Shown: positions 44,945 through 56,672 of the stretch, piece by piece
Layout of the letters: the number at the start of each line of letters is the position of its first letter
Numbering within the stretch: position 1 is the stretch's first letter
Source of the DNA: Anas platyrhynchos
Taxonomy: Eukaryota; Chordata; Aves; Anseriformes; Anatidae
Length of the DNA: 64,000 nt
Assembly (NCBI RefSeq): GCF_047663525.1
Contig: NC_092612.1
Span: 2,513,501-2,577,500 of the forward strand
Reading direction: 5' to 3'
Position numbers and translations under genes: made by a program
Notes under the pieces: model-generated
The model's input: only the letters and a program-made list of their open reading frames with translations
Database searches by the model: none
What the model was told of the DNA's origin: nothing

Positions 44945-45117
44945 GGAGGGGGCCCTCCCCAGCGTGTTCCCCCTATGCCGCTGCTCGGCGCGGAGATGCC
45001 CCGCTTTTTGCTCAAACTGCTGGTGCTCTCAGCTCTGCTTTCTGGCTGCTGCTCTGCACGCCCTGGATTCAGGGACTGTGGTCCCCTGCTTGACCCAGCA
45101 CTGACACTTTAAATCAA

Positions 45118-45295
45118 GGCCCTGGCGCAGGCTGCCCGTGGGTGCACCATCCCTGGCAGTGCCCAAGGCCAGGCTGGATGGAGCTGGGGGCTGTCTGGGC
45201 TGGGGGCAGGGGTCCCTGTCCACTGCAGGGGGGTTGGAACAAGGTGAGCTTTAAGATGCCTTCCAACCCCAACCACTCGGTGATTCTGTGAAATT
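45118..45295 (+). mobile_element. CR1 LINE 3' end inside a 3' UTR
   Basis: CCATCCCTGGCAGTGCCCAAGG, GGGGGGTTGGAACAAGG and a terminal CGGTGATTCTGTGA are the CR1 3' end in plus orientation. It lies between the stop (44944) and the poly(A) signal (45610). Confidence 0.85.
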
Positions 45296-45609
45296 CCCAG
45301 GATCTTCCCCCCACCAGGGAATAGGCTTTAATCACCCAAACCCCATTTTGCTCCTCCTTTGCTGGGAGTTGCTGGTTCTTCCCTCTGGTGAGAAGGCAAG
45401 CAGAGGGGATGGATGAGCTGAGCAAGAAAAGCCAGAACAAGGAGGTGCAAGCAGCCTGCGATGGATGCCCCTTCTCTCGCAGCTTCAGAGGACTGTGATT
45501 TCAAGGCTGTTCCTAAACAGGGACAGGACTGTACTGGGAAAAGGCACACACTGTGATGGCAGGAGCACCAGGGACTCCTGCAATTTTACTTTCTCCCTGT
45601 GTATTCAAG

Positions 45610-45615
45610 AATAAA
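45610..45615 (+). other. Poly(A) signal of the 206-aa gene
   Basis: AATAAA, 666 nt after the stop. No earlier canonical hexamer was noticed. Confidence 0.6.
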
Positions 45616-46985
45616 ATTGACAAAAATTAGTTGACACTTTGTTCCTTTTTCTTTTCCACCAATAATGCCACTGATATTACAAGGAGTAGATATTAAAGCT
45701 CATTAGAATTCTCACGAGGATATCTTTGAAGTTAAAAACAAAATTTGAGGTCACACATGACGACTGCAGCCCTGGCTATGGGTGTTTCACCAGGCTGACC
45801 TCAGCTGTGTGCTGTGAAATTTTCCCCATGGTGGTTACCCATGAGAGGACCGATGGGTGGACTTCACTATTGCCCATCACGCACCCTTCCAGTAAGTGAT
45901 CTCAGCACAAACTGTTTGCCCCACAATGTGTTCCATTACCTCCATTAGCTAGGCAGTAACACCACACTGGGAGGCTGTCCCTCATATAAGTGCTAATCAG
46001 GATAATGAAGCGTGTGCCTCAGCACGTGAGGCGTGTCTGAGCATGCCAGGAATGTTCTCCCTAGGTGCAGGAAGGTGCGGGTCAGGCTCTTCCCCACGGA
46101 CACGCTGCTAATGTGCTGCTTCTCTCTCACTTTAGCAGAAAAGCCTTTCACTATGCGCATTAAAATACCCAGTGTTTTTTCTTTGTATTGCCTTAGCATA
46201 GCCCCAAGGATCTCCACTAGCAATTCCCAAGGGAAATCAGGGGGGAAAAATAATTGTATTTACTTAAGACAGAAAACCTGCCATGGAAAGCCTGCAGGCC
46301 AGCTCATCCCTCACATCTCCAACTTGGCTCTGGTCCCTCTTGTCTTCGAAACTTCTTTTCACCCGTCCCAGCCACAGGACTCTTTCTCCAGCCTGCCCAG
46401 GTTCTGTCCTCCAGCAGTTTGGGGCACTCACCCTAATTTGGTGCCACCTGTGGACTTGCTGAGTCCACCTCATCATCCAGGGCATTAATGAAGATGTCAG
46501 CCAACATCAGCCAATGTTAAACCCACCATATAGTTTACCCGTTCCAGGCCATACTTCCACCAGTTCAACCACAAGGCTGCTGTGGCAGACACTGCCAAAA
46601 ACCTTGCAAAAGTCAAGGCAGTGCCATCCATTGCACTCCCCATCCACAGAACCGACATCATCATCATCACCGAAACCCATCAGCATGATTTGCCCTCAGT
46701 GGCTCTGTGCTGGCTCTTCCCAGGCCCCTGTTTGTGCTTCAGGCACCTGGAAATGCTCCCCGTGGGTAGCAGAGTGGGAACGCCAGGGTGATAACGCTGC
46801 GCACATGGAGGCTCCTGACTCATAGGTCACCCATCAGCCTGCACACGGTGTCTCGGTCCTCTGGAGCTGGTGAATAAGTACGATATTACCTGCCTCATAT
46901 AGACTATGTGTGGCTTAAACTCTGTGAGTCCTTTATGTGCACTACACAGTAACTATGGTATAATTAAAAGATATTTATCAAGAAT
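45616..46985. other. Intergenic, no gene recognised
   Basis: Holds a CR1 fragment (46330-46745). Open frames here are CR1 or noise. Confidence 0.5.
46330..46745 (-). mobile_element. CR1 LINE internal fragment, minus orientation
   Basis: The GTGGACTTGCTGAG, ATCCAGGGCATTAATGAAGATG and ACACTGCCAAAAACCTTGCAAAAGTCAAGG segments match the reverse-strand CR1 reverse transcriptase coding region in order. The frames are degraded. Confidence 0.75.
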
Positions 46986-46987
46986 CA

Positions 46988-47186
46988 TGAGTCAAGCAGA
47001 ACATGCCAAGTCCTGGGAACAGCATCCAAATGGAGGGGATGTTTAGTCAATAAATAATTTAGTCCTCGTTCCTGCAGTGTGTTTCATTTACAAGGGGAAG
47101 ACTTGGAACTGTATAAAAGGACTCGGTCCCTTTGCCTCTCACAATCTGCTCCCCCGCTCAGCGTCTGCCTTCTCCTTGTGAATTGG
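46988..47186 (+). promoter_or_regulatory. EDWM: Core promoter and non-coding exon 1 of EDWM
   Basis: AP-1 consensus TGAGTCA (46988-46994), TTTCATTTA (47082-47090), TATAAAA (47112-47118). Exon 1 ends at 47186 before GTAAGA. The intron runs 47187-47592 (406 bp). The AP-1 site is 124 bp upstream of TATA. Confidence 0.75.
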
Positions 47187-47613
47187 GTAAGACAGCTCAG
47201 AGCACCTGGGTTCATTTTTGGATGGGTGTCTGGATTTAGGATGTCACAGACCGGGCATACTACTGCTTTCCTTTAGACTGTGCTCCTCACACAGAGGCTA
47301 GATGGTGAGCTAAGACGCAAAAGAAGCCTTTGAGGGACTTGGGTTCAGGATTTTCAGCAATGCCGCTATGTGCTGCAATGCCATATGGCTGCTTCTGTTC
47401 TTGGAGACGGGAAAAAAAATAAGGGTAAGGTCAGAGAGAGGGTTTGGATATACAGGGTGACACCAAGGACTTTCTTTAGATCCTGGGTTTCAGGATAAGC
47501 AAAGCTGGACTATGCATGGGACACCAAAGCAGCTTATGGGAAGTTAAATGAAAACAGAGATGAAAATGCAAGTTTCTCCATGTGTTTTTCAGATTTTTCC
47601 CTACAACTGCACC

Positions 47614-48279
47614 ATGATATACTCCTCTGGAAGGGAATCCTACTTCAACTTGAACTCAACCTGGTACGACCCCTCGGGGTCCTGGCTGGACACACGGCGC
47701 ACGCCCTTTCGCTACGGCTACGAGACCTGCTCCTCGGGGTGCGATGGCGAAGGCGTGGAAGGAATGAGGGGGCACAACTACCGGCACTACGGCTACCGGC
47801 AGCCGGTCTGCTCCGAGCGGTGCCACGGCTACACGGCGGCTGATTCGTGCCACGGAGGCGGGGGCTGTGTCAGGAGACCCACCTACAGCTACGGCTCCAC
47901 GGGGGGATGCCACGGCTACGGGCAGTCGGTGTGCTCCGAGAGGTGCCACACGTCCTCGGGTTCATGCCATGGAGGTGGTGGTTCCAGCTGCGTCAGGAGA
48001 CCCACCTACAGCTATGGCTCAACCGGGGGATGCCACAGCTACGGGAGGTCGGTGTGCTCTGAGAGGTGCCACACGTCCTCCGGAGGAGGATGCCATGAGA
48101 CCCGCCAGAGCTCAGGGTACCAGCCGTGCTGCAGCAAGCCGGTGCAGCGGGTGCCGCAGATCTGCCCACTGCCCACCTACCCCGTCCCAGTGCAGCAAGG
48201 CTGTGTGCCCGTGGCAAAGTGCATCCCCAGCCAGCAGAAGCAGCAGGTCTGCAAAGTGCCGGCCCGGAAAATAAAGTAG
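47614..48279 (+). CDS. EDWM: Epidermal differentiation protein with WYDP motif (221 aa)
   Basis: It starts MIYSSGRESYFNLNST and has WYDP at residues 17-20, the signature after which EDWM was named. The middle has two full repeats of about 37-40 residues (CVRRPTYSYGSTGGCH, YG.SVCSERCHTSSG) preceded by a partial one, rich in Gly, Ser, Tyr, His and Cys. The C-terminal third is Pro/Gln/Val-rich (KPVQRVPQICPLPTYPVPVQ) and ends QQVCKVPARKIK. It is a cornification-associated structural protein by family. The start is the ATG at 47614, 21 nt into exon 2 (acceptor AG 47591-47592); upstream in-frame Met codons from 47548 are intronic. The poly(A) signal is at 48533-48538. The 3' UTR element TGTAACGTGCTTTGAAG (48391-48407) links it to the small Cys-rich genes. 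Confidence 0.88.
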   Translation: MIYSSGRESYFNLNSTWYDPSGSWLDTRRTPFRYGYETCSSGCDGEGVEGMRGHNYRHYGYRQPVCSERCHGYTAADSCHGGGGCVRRPTYSYGSTGGCHGYGQSVCSERCHTSSGSCHGGGGSSCVRRPTYSYGSTGGCHSYGRSVCSERCHTSSGGGCHETRQSSGYQPCCSKPVQRVPQICPLPTYPVPVQQGCVPVAKCIPSQQKQQVCKVPARKIK

Positions 48280-48390
48280 GGGATGTGAGGAGTGGGGATG
48301 AACGGGAAACTTCTCATCCTCGCAACATCGCCCCAGTTTTCGGCATGTCCTGTGTTGCTCAAGGGTTTCCACTCTTCTTGTCATTTTGCT

Positions 48391-48407
48391 TGTAACGTGC
48401 TTTGAAG
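48391..48407 (+). promoter_or_regulatory. EDWM: Conserved 3' UTR element
   Basis: TGTAACGTGCTTTGAAG, 112 nt after the stop. One mismatch to 37259-37275 and 41555-41571. Confidence 0.5.
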
Positions 48408-48532
48408 ATGTAACCCACTGTCTCAGTGTGAAATATTAAGTGCTGTTCCTTATCTTGGTGGCTCATGTAATGAAACACCCTGCACTGTGATCAATTCACC
48501 TCCCACAGCTCTTTCACAGCAGATGCAGAGCC

Positions 48533-48538
48533 AATAAA
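48533..48538 (+). other. EDWM: Poly(A) signal of EDWM
   Basis: AATAAA, 254 nt after the stop. Confidence 0.75.
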
Positions 48539-51500
48539 AAGTACAGCTCATGACCCCCTTGTATCAGTGTTTTCTACTTCATCCCTTTGAATTGCTTCTG
48601 ACCCTTCCTGTGGTGGATGCTGATGTCTGCAGCATCCCTGTTCACCCTGACTTCAAGGCTCCTGGTTGATTCAGACCAGTTTCACATTATTCCTCCTCCA
48701 GGCACACCTTCCCTGTTGAGAAAAAGCTAACAGTTTTCATCACATACTCTGTGTGCAACCCAGCAATTAAATATTAATAAACTAATGTGAAAAAAAAGAA
48801 AAAAAAAAAAAGGAAAAAAAAAAAAAAACACCACACACACTTCATCAGAGAGGTAAAAAGAAGAGTTCTGCTTGGCACCTCATTTCATTCATTGCCCTCT
48901 GTATCCTGGGCAGCCGGAGCTCAGCAACCTTCGGTGCCACTCTGATGGGTGCTGCACGAGGTCAGGGAGGGGTGAGACCTCTCAGGGATGGAGCCTTCGA
49001 GCTGGGGGAGGAATGGGGACCGTTTAGCTAGGAATACAAGCCAAATGGGGATCAGAAGCGTGGCAGTAGACAGGGGAGGAGTTGGAGTTGGCTGGACCCA
49101 CTCCCACTCTCTTTAGCCCCCAGCCCCCTATAGGGCCAGGTCAGGGGGATTAGAGGAGCTCCTCAGGGGGATTGCTGGCAGCAAAGCAGGGACCTGCAAC
49201 TGGTGACTCACAGCCTCATGTCCCAGGAGGCTCCTCGCACCTCACCCAGCCCAGGCGAGAGCCTCCAATGTCCCCACCGCCCAGCGTCCTGCCCGGCCCA
49301 GCCTGCAGGATGTGACACATCGCAGTCAGCTGCTCGGCAGCGTTAGAGGTGGAGATTTCTCCTGCAGCACAACCTGGAGTGGAAAAGGAGGCGATGCAGG
49401 TGCAAGGTGCCCCTTACTGGGATGGAGGCTTTGTCAGTGCACACATGGGGCTCTCGACATGCCAGCCTTCCTCACTGGGCTCTTCCTCACCCAGGCACAC
49501 AGGACGATGCCATGACACATTGAGGATCACACAGCTCCCATCCCAAGCATGGCTCCTTGGGCTGTCCCAGCCCTGTGCAGCCCAACAGCACAGCCCACGG
49601 GCCTCGAGCGCTCAGGCTGCAATGGCTTGGCCACCCCATGGCATGCAATGTCACTTGTGAGCACCTTAGGGACCTCTGTGGGAAGGATGGTGCCAGCAAA
49701 ACCTTCACAGGAAAGGATGGGGCTGGGGCAAAGTGACAAATCCACTTCAGATCCCCTCTGGAGCTTGCTGGGCTGGGGAAAGGAGGGATGGGACAGATGT
49801 CAGGAGGGCAGCTCCTGCTTTCCACTCCCCAGGACAGGAATTGCTTTGCCTAAGCCATTTTGACATAGGTTTGTCCAACCTCTAGTGAGGGGGATTCCGC
49901 ATGAACAAAACGTGCCTGAAAACAAAAAGGGATTTGGAAGTTTGTACTTGTGCCAGACTTGTCCCACAGATCCTTCTAAGGTGTAGTATTTTTTTCTGTG
50001 CTTCATTTATCCCCTCTGTAAATAGAAAACCAATAACTGAAATATGGAATAGTCGTGACCAGCTCCTTGTATTAGGACAATTGCAAATGCAATTCTTTCC
50101 ATAAAACCAACAAATTACACACAGAACAAACCTGCAATCCACTCTACGTAGGACCAAAGGACTCAGGAAAGCATTTCCCAAAGTCTAGGTGCTTTGCAGA
50201 AGAACCTTGGGTCTCGGGCAGCAGCTATAGGGTCAGACACAGGTCTGGGTCTCTAACATGCGTGAGCATCCTCCCTGCCAGACCATGTTCAGGTGGATGT
50301 CTCTATCGCTGAGAGAAGTGATAAACATGTTTGTCACCATCCGGGTGATCCAGGGTGCAATTAGTGCTTCATCGTGAATAATAGTTTCACAAGAATCTTC
50401 ATTCTTCTGTCATTTGTGAAATATCCCCAGACACGTTCCGGTTTCCTCTCGGACCTCTTCAATCAAGTGATTCAGCTCCACTGCCGAACAGTGAATTTCC
50501 TGGACACTATTTTATTTCAGTCTGTCCGTGCTATTATTAATATTACAGTGGCCTCTAGAGTCCTGGCTGGGATCAGGCTGCAGGTGCTCCACAGGCAGAA
50601 AGCCACTTTCCTCCCCAGAGCAGAGCACTAAAGGGCAGAGACGCTTCCCAATTTACATGTGAAGACAGAGGCAGAGAGGGAGGGAAGAGCTCAAAAAGTT
50701 ACAGAGCTTTTTTCCCTCTTTTTTCTCCTATCTGAGTGTCAGAAAGGAGATCAGTATCAGACACTGGGAGCAAATGTCAGGGGGATGGGACAAATGGCCT
50801 TGTGAGCCTCCTGTTGGGATGTGTTTGATTTCCTTGTAGGGTCTTAAATTCCTCCTGTTTGGGTTAAATGTCTCTCCTTCAGTTAAGAAGGACTGACTTA
50901 AAATATTACATCACTCCTTTGTGCTTCTTTGCTGTTTTAGTCAGAAATAGGTTTATCATCGATGCTGCTCCCCTGCCTCCCAGTCCATGCCCAGCCTGCA
51001 TTCCCCATTCCCATCGCTCCAACTGGATGCATCCAGCAGGAGTTTGCTCCAAAGTCTCCCACCTGAAAACCCCAAACCCAAACCTCAGGAATGGGTTCAG
51101 ACTCCAGAGGCCTATCCACTCCTTCTGTACCCCAATGGGACCAGTCCCCATTGCCCTGGGGCCAGTGGAGGATGCTCACACTCCTTATTTCAGGGCACCA
51201 GCCCCAGGCTCTTCGCTCACCTCCTGCCGACCCATCATGTGCTCATACCTGCATCCTTAATTCCCTTTATCTCTTTCGCCCACTCACAACCTAGATTTTT
51301 TTTTTCACAAGCTGCCCAAACACACTCATTTATCCTACACACCACCGTGGCCTTTTTTTAGCTATTTTTTTCTGCTGGGTCCCTTGGCAACCCATAAAAC
51401 CCCAAGACCAACATCCCACCCCACTATTCCACCTTCCTACAACATGTTCACATTGCTGAATTGGACTCTTGGCTGCTTCATGAGAGGCAAATGCAGAAGG

Positions 51501-51645
51501 CAAATATTTCGGGTAAATGCAGCACAACTATCCAGAAACCTCCCCATCCCTGCACATGAACAACACCAGGTGTGGTGGGCAATTAACATTTTTATGGAGT
51601 AACAAGAGGAATGGTGATCCCAAAGGCAGGATATTGATCTGTTTG
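48539..51645. other. Intergenic, no gene recognised
   Basis: A-rich tract at about 48790-48829 followed by a short CA run. The open frames do not look like EDC proteins and lack promoter or splice context. I see nothing else. Confidence 0.5.
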
Positions 51646-51653
51646 CAACACCG

Positions 51654-51841
51654 TGAGTCAAAACAGGAGAGTAAAAACTCCAATTAGTGAAGTGTTTGCA
51701 GTGGTGAACAATCAAGTCTCTCCGGTGGGAGCTCCTCTTGTTTCCGGAGGAAAAATCCCGAGCACCCTATAAAAGACCTCGCACCCCATTTCTCCTCATT
51801 CTCTCAGCTTCACGTCTCCTCTCGAGCTCCTGCTGAACATA
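51654..51841 (+). promoter_or_regulatory. Core promoter and non-coding exon 1 of EDCH-like gene 1
   Basis: AP-1 TGAGTCA (51654-51660) lies 114 bp upstream of TATAAAA (51768-51774). CTCTTGTTTCC (about 51735-51745) is a weak form of the CTCATTTCC element. Exon 1 ends at 51841 before GTAAGT. The intron runs 51842-52320 (479 bp). Confidence 0.75.
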
Positions 51842-52330
51842 GTAAGTCCAGCTCAAACTCCTGCATCAAAAGACGATTGCCAACTTTGTCCTTGGCCACT
51901 TCTCTTACGCTTCTCATCTGTGTGCCTGTCTCTGCTCACAGTAGCTCAGTCCTTCTGGCTATGTTGTCTTCTCTTTCTGTACGTGAATAAAAGAAAGTAA
52001 CTAGAAAAAACTTAAAACTTTCTGCTTCAGGCTGTTGAGGTCAGGACTCTTCAACTCAAGCACTGGACTCTGACCACCACTTCTCACTAATCCCTGAGTG
52101 CCTTAACATCTATCTTACATCTTTGCTAAGCATGGAAGTGGAAGGGTTAGGGTTAGGGGTATGCATCACTAATTTTTCTCTATTCTTCAAGAACCTGGTT
52201 AATAATGATAATATATTCTTGATATGTAATCCCACATAATGGCACTGCTGCTGCTGGCTGGCAGACTCAGCAGTGCCTCTTGCCTTTGCACCCACTCCAA
52301 GGTGACGGTCTTTCTAACAGCCCTGTGAAG

Positions 52331-52615
52331 ATGTGCTCCCGCCAGGACAAGGACCAGTGCCACCGGCAAGAGCGATCCTCGTGCCACAGCAGTGAAGGGT
52401 GCCACGGGAGCAGCGGGGGATCCGGATGCCATGGGAGCAGCGGGGGATCTGGATGCCATGGGAGCAGAGGATCTGGGTGCCATGGGAGCACCGGCGGATC
52501 TGGGTGCCACGGGAGCAGTGGGGGGTCTGGATGCCACAGAAGCAGGGGGGGATCCTGCCATGGAAAGCCACAAGATTGCCAGCAGCAAATTTATCAGGTG
52601 TCAAAGATGAAGTGA
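52331..52615 (+). CDS. EDCH-like: EDCH-like protein 1: GSSGGSGCH repeats (94 aa)
   Basis: The head MCSRQDKDQCHRQERSSCHSS is followed by tandem units of about 9 residues (GCHGSSGGS type, 27-bp DNA period, residues about 23-75), then SCHGKPQ and a Gln-rich tail QQQIYQVSKMK. The Cys-His motifs fit the published EDCH type (Cys-His motif EDC proteins), but which EDCH number is unknown. The CH motifs and MCSR start also relate it to the seven-gene array. The start is the MCSRQ Met; in-frame codons from 52280 lie before the acceptor AACAG (52316-52320). The poly(A) signal is at 52803-52808. Cross-linking through Cys, Gln and Lys is inferred. Confidence 0.85.
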   Translation: MCSRQDKDQCHRQERSSCHSSEGCHGSSGGSGCHGSSGGSGCHGSRGSGCHGSTGGSGCHGSSGGSGCHRSRGGSCHGKPQDCQQQIYQVSKMK

Positions 52616-52802
52616 TCGGGTCACTGCCTGCATGTGGTGCACGTGTTCCAAAATCCTTGCACGTCTCCCGGCAATCATAAAATGCAATGTCTCTTCTCCC
52701 TCTCCTGGCCAGTCTTGTACCTGTGATGAGCTTATGTGTAGGTGCCAGAAATGTGCTGTGCATATTCAGTCTGACATGGTTTTCTCTGTATCAGTCTTTG
52801 AC

Positions 52803-52808
52803 AATAAA
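52803..52808 (+). other. Poly(A) signal of EDCH-like gene 1
   Basis: AATAAA, 188 nt after the stop. Confidence 0.75.
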
Positions 52809-55800
52809 TGAGCCATAACCATTTGGAGTGCATTGACAGTTTTGTGTTCATGTTTTTTCTTTCCCCTTGCATTTCATATCACGGTGCTGCAACACCTTGT
52901 GCTTGTTTAACGGCTCTGAATTGACCCTGCACAGGTCCAAGCAATGGGGTGGGCACTGCCACTGTCTCCTTTATGAGCTCCTAATGAAAAAAGGAGAATA
53001 AATATTTTTAAATGCTGACATTTTCAGAGGCTGGCTCACACATCCACAGTGCAGGCTGTTCTCCTCCACACCATCTTCCTACCAAGACCCCATAGGATGT
53101 GTTGCTTAAATCTTTGGGACCAGCTCCAGACACACAGAGTGGTGACACAGAAAAAGTCCTCTGGGGTGAGGGTATGGGGGCAGAAAACTCTTCCATTGCC
53201 ATCTGCCCTCGAGGCACCATCCCCAGGGCAGGTGTCTCCATGTGCCGGTGACAATCCCCCCAGCCAGCCTTTCCAGAAGCCCCCTGCCCAGTGCTTGGAG
53301 AGCCCTGGGTCGAGCCAGGGGTGTAGCACGATGCTAGTGGTACATGATGAACTGATAAATTTCTTCTCAGCACGTAATTAAATGGAATTGTGTAATTTAT
53401 CGGTCTGCTATTGCCGTTCATGAAATGGTTGTTGCCCTTGTAAGATGATTCCCGAGTGTGTCACGATGATCAGAAATATCTGGCATTGCTGAAAAGGGTG
53501 CAGACAGAAACAAACTCCCTGGGCAGGCTGCGCTCGGTGCAGGAGCACTGAATCGATTGAAAAAGCCGGTTCTGTGGCTTCGTGCCTTACGCCCCAATTA
53601 CAAGTCCCATTCTCAAGGCATGCTAAGGAGGACATGCACAAAACTTAGAGATGCCCAGTGCTGCTGATCTTTAACAAACTCAGTTCAACAAAAATGTGAG
53701 GAACTGAACACAGCACAACTTCCAGAGCTAAAAATTACACTTAACCTTTTATTCACGGAGAACACTTACTATATTTCTTCTAATGGCAGATCAAAATACA
53801 ATTAAAAAGAAGTGATCAAACCTGAGTACAGTTTGCCCTGACACTGTTCTAGCTCGTAACAGCAATTAAGCAATACAAAAGAAGCATTTAGATTACGTGC
53901 CTGATTCATTAGCCCTGCCCTGCCCTCCCGCCTTTCTAAAAATCCTCCGCGTTTAGGTAGCAGCAAATGTGTCAGATGTTTTCCGGATGAGGAACTGCTC
54001 AGGATGGGCAGCACGTTAACAAAAGGCTCAAGAACCAGGTCTCAAAGCAGGAGCTGACACTGGGCTGGAGAGATACTTCCACGTCTGGGTTTTCTTGGTT
54101 TTATAGCCGTTCCCCAAAGAACACTGCGTCTCATAACAGTGTGAGCAAAGTAGGGATGGGGCTATGGCTGTTGTGCGGGCCTGGGAGTAGCATGAAAATT
54201 TAAATGCGTGAAGAAAAAAAAATAAAAGGCAGCAGAGTTGGACCAAGAATACTACACAGTCCTCAAGCGTAATGAACATGGTGGAGGACAGGGAGCCCTT
54301 CAGTAGCCATGACTTGAGCATCTCTTCAGGCAGGCGAAATACTTCAACATTGCTTATGGTCAGCCAGTGTTTGCCAAGCTCTGGCAAAATCTCAGCAGTT
54401 CCTTATTTCATCTGACTGTTCACAGTACTGATTTTAGTCTTTTATTCACTGCCTACGCAATAACTGAAATATCTTCCATGAGTAGTTGCAGAAAAAGGGC
54501 AAAATGAGATCTGTGGTCCTCAGCACATACCCAGAGCCCAAGCAGAGGAGGTAGTGGAAAGGTACAAGGACTATCCCAAATTACTGCTTGTAATTAGCTC
54601 TCATTGCAAACACAGTGCGTGGCCTCAAGGCTCCTGTGGGTCTGTGCATTAGTCAAAATAACACTTGGATTTCTTGGCCAATTATGAACTAATTGGGGAG
54701 AAAAGGGCTCCAAAAATGATGTTACTACCAGCTTGGAGAAAGTCCCTGGGGTCTGCCAGCTCCCCGAGGCACAGCACCCACCACAGGCCGCCGCGCGTCA
54801 CTGAGGGCAGCACCCACGGGAGCCTTCTCCTCCACTCATGACCTCAAAGCAGCCACCAGTGCTGCCGCTCCGGCATTAATCACAGGCTGAAAGTTAACCA
54901 CATAATTATGCACCTTGCTCATCTGAGATCACTACCTAGGGCAGATCTTCCCCCTTCCAAAAATAAGAATCCCAGATGCTTTTGGTCCTTCTCACAAAAG
55001 GCAGAAAACTTTTGGGCCAATAAAACGTTTTATAGGAGCTGCCTTTTCTCTTTCTTCACAACTGCATCCCACTCCTGCTAGGTTAGCAGAACCCAGCCAG
55101 CAGTGGTACCCATCCAACTGCTATTAAGGTAGAGCTCTACAGTGCCAAAGGCATTGCTGGTACTTCCAGAAACATCTCTGGGTTTGTGGGTGTTTAAGAG
55201 CTCCCCTAGACCTTTTAACAGGTGTACATGACGCAGGTCCAGGACATCGCCACATCCAGCTCTGGGTCCCCAGCATGAGGCGGATGTGGGGCTGTTGGAG
55301 CGGGGCCAGAGGAGGCCACGAGGCTGCTTGGGGGCTGTAGCACCTCTGGCCAAGCCAGGAGCTGCGGTGGTCGGCCAGAAGAAGGCTCCAGGGAGACCTC
55401 CCTGCAGCCTTTCCATACACAAAGAGGGTTAGGAGAACAAGGGAGACTTTCTACCAGGGCCTGGAGTGATGGGACAAGAGGCAATGTTTTTTAAGTGAAA
55501 GAGGGCAGTTTTGGTTTAGGTATTAGCAGGAAATCCTTCACGATGAAGGCGGTGAGGTTCCCCTGCACAGGCTGCCCATACAGGTTGTGGATGCCCCATC
55601 CCTGGCAGTGCCCAAGGCCAGGCTGGATGGGATTTTGGCAGCCTGGTCAGGCAGGAGGTGTTGTGCCTATGTCAGGCATTGGAATGAGATGGATTTTAAT
55701 CCCCCTTTCAACCCAAACCATCCCATCATTTTGTGACTCTATGATTATTCCCCCTTCCTCTTCCCCCCAAAGGCGAAGCAATCCTGAGCTGCAATCAACA

Positions 55801-55935
55801 CCAAAAACAAGCTGTGGAAATCAGGGCCACCCACGCGACTCCCCCACCGGAGCTAAGCGCAGGTAGGGCTAGTAATTAAATATTTTTGCGGCACAGGAAA
55901 GATAGCCGATAACAAGAGGCGATACCCAGCGCAGA
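52809..55935. other. Intergenic, no gene recognised
   Basis: Contains a CR1 copy (55230-55745). No EDC exon seen. The open frames are short and unremarkable. Confidence 0.5.
55230..55745 (+). mobile_element. CR1 LINE 3' portion
   Basis: CAGCTCTGGGTCCCCAGCATG, ATTAGCAGGAAATCCTTCACG, CCATCCCTGGCAGTGCCCAAGG and a terminal GTGACTCTATGATT follow the CR1 3' end order in plus orientation. It ends 328 bp before the TATA of the next gene. Confidence 0.85.
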
Positions 55936-55940
55936 CAAGG

Positions 55941-56139
55941 TGAGTCACACAGGCAACCCAAAGAGTGGGGAGGCAAAAAAAAAAAAAAAAAAAGCCACCA
56001 GTGAATTAAATGAGCAGACAGACCTATGTAATGGGGAGGTGTTTCATTTCCAGACCACATTTGCAGAAAGGGTATAAAAGCGCGGCTGTCCCAGAGAGAC
56101 ACATTGCATCCTCATCCCTTCATTGCACGAGCACCTCGG
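55941..56139 (+). promoter_or_regulatory. Core promoter and non-coding exon 1 of EDCH-like gene 2
   Basis: AP-1 TGAGTCA (55941-55947) is 132 bp upstream of TATAAAA (56073-56079). TTTCATTTCC is at 56042-56051. Exon 1 ends at 56139 before GTAAGA. The intron runs 56140-56653 (514 bp) and contains a CR1 3' end. Confidence 0.78.
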
Positions 56140-56399
56140 GTAAGAGCAGCGATGCTGCGGGGCTCTGGGCTCAGTGGGGTTGGAGTTTGCTCCATGGGTG
56201 CTCAAGAGCAGGGAGATGGAGTGAGGAGGGAGTGCAGGGCTCTAGAAGGGCGATGCTGAAAGAGGGCAGAGAGGTTTGGAGCCAGAGGGAGGTCCTGGGG
56301 CACTGCTTTGTGAGTTTTTGGAAAACCCAGCCATGATCCATGTCCAGCGGCTCCAGATGCCTCCCAGCATCTCTGGAGACAGCTCCAGTTGGACAACCA

Positions 56400-56536
56400 C
56401 CGAGGTTCTGGAAGAGACTTGTGGCACTAAGGGACCTGGTTTAGTGGTGGGACTCGGTAGGTCAGATTGATGATTGGACTTGATGATCCTGAAGGTGTTT
56501 TCCAACCTAGATGGCTCTACGATTCTGTGATTCTTA
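56400..56536 (+). mobile_element. CR1 LINE 3' end in intron of EDCH-like gene 2
   Basis: TTGGACTTGATGATCCTGAAGG, TTCCAACCTAGATGGC and a terminal ACGATTCTGTGATTCTTA form a CR1 3' end. It is absent from the shorter intron of the sister gene at 60541. Confidence 0.85.
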
Positions 56537-56672
56537 AGTTTAGAGGTGATTGTGGGAGCTGGCAAGGAACAGATAAATGTAACTTCCAGAGTCCTCTTCC
56601 ATGGAAAAGCAGAAATGGGAAAGGAAAACCCTGACAGCCGCTCTCTCCCACAGGTCACCCCAGCACACCAGG

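Noticed and set aside
52145-52160. TTAGGGTTAGGG, telomere-like repeat
   Set aside because: Only two units, inside an intron; too short to be an interstitial telomere.
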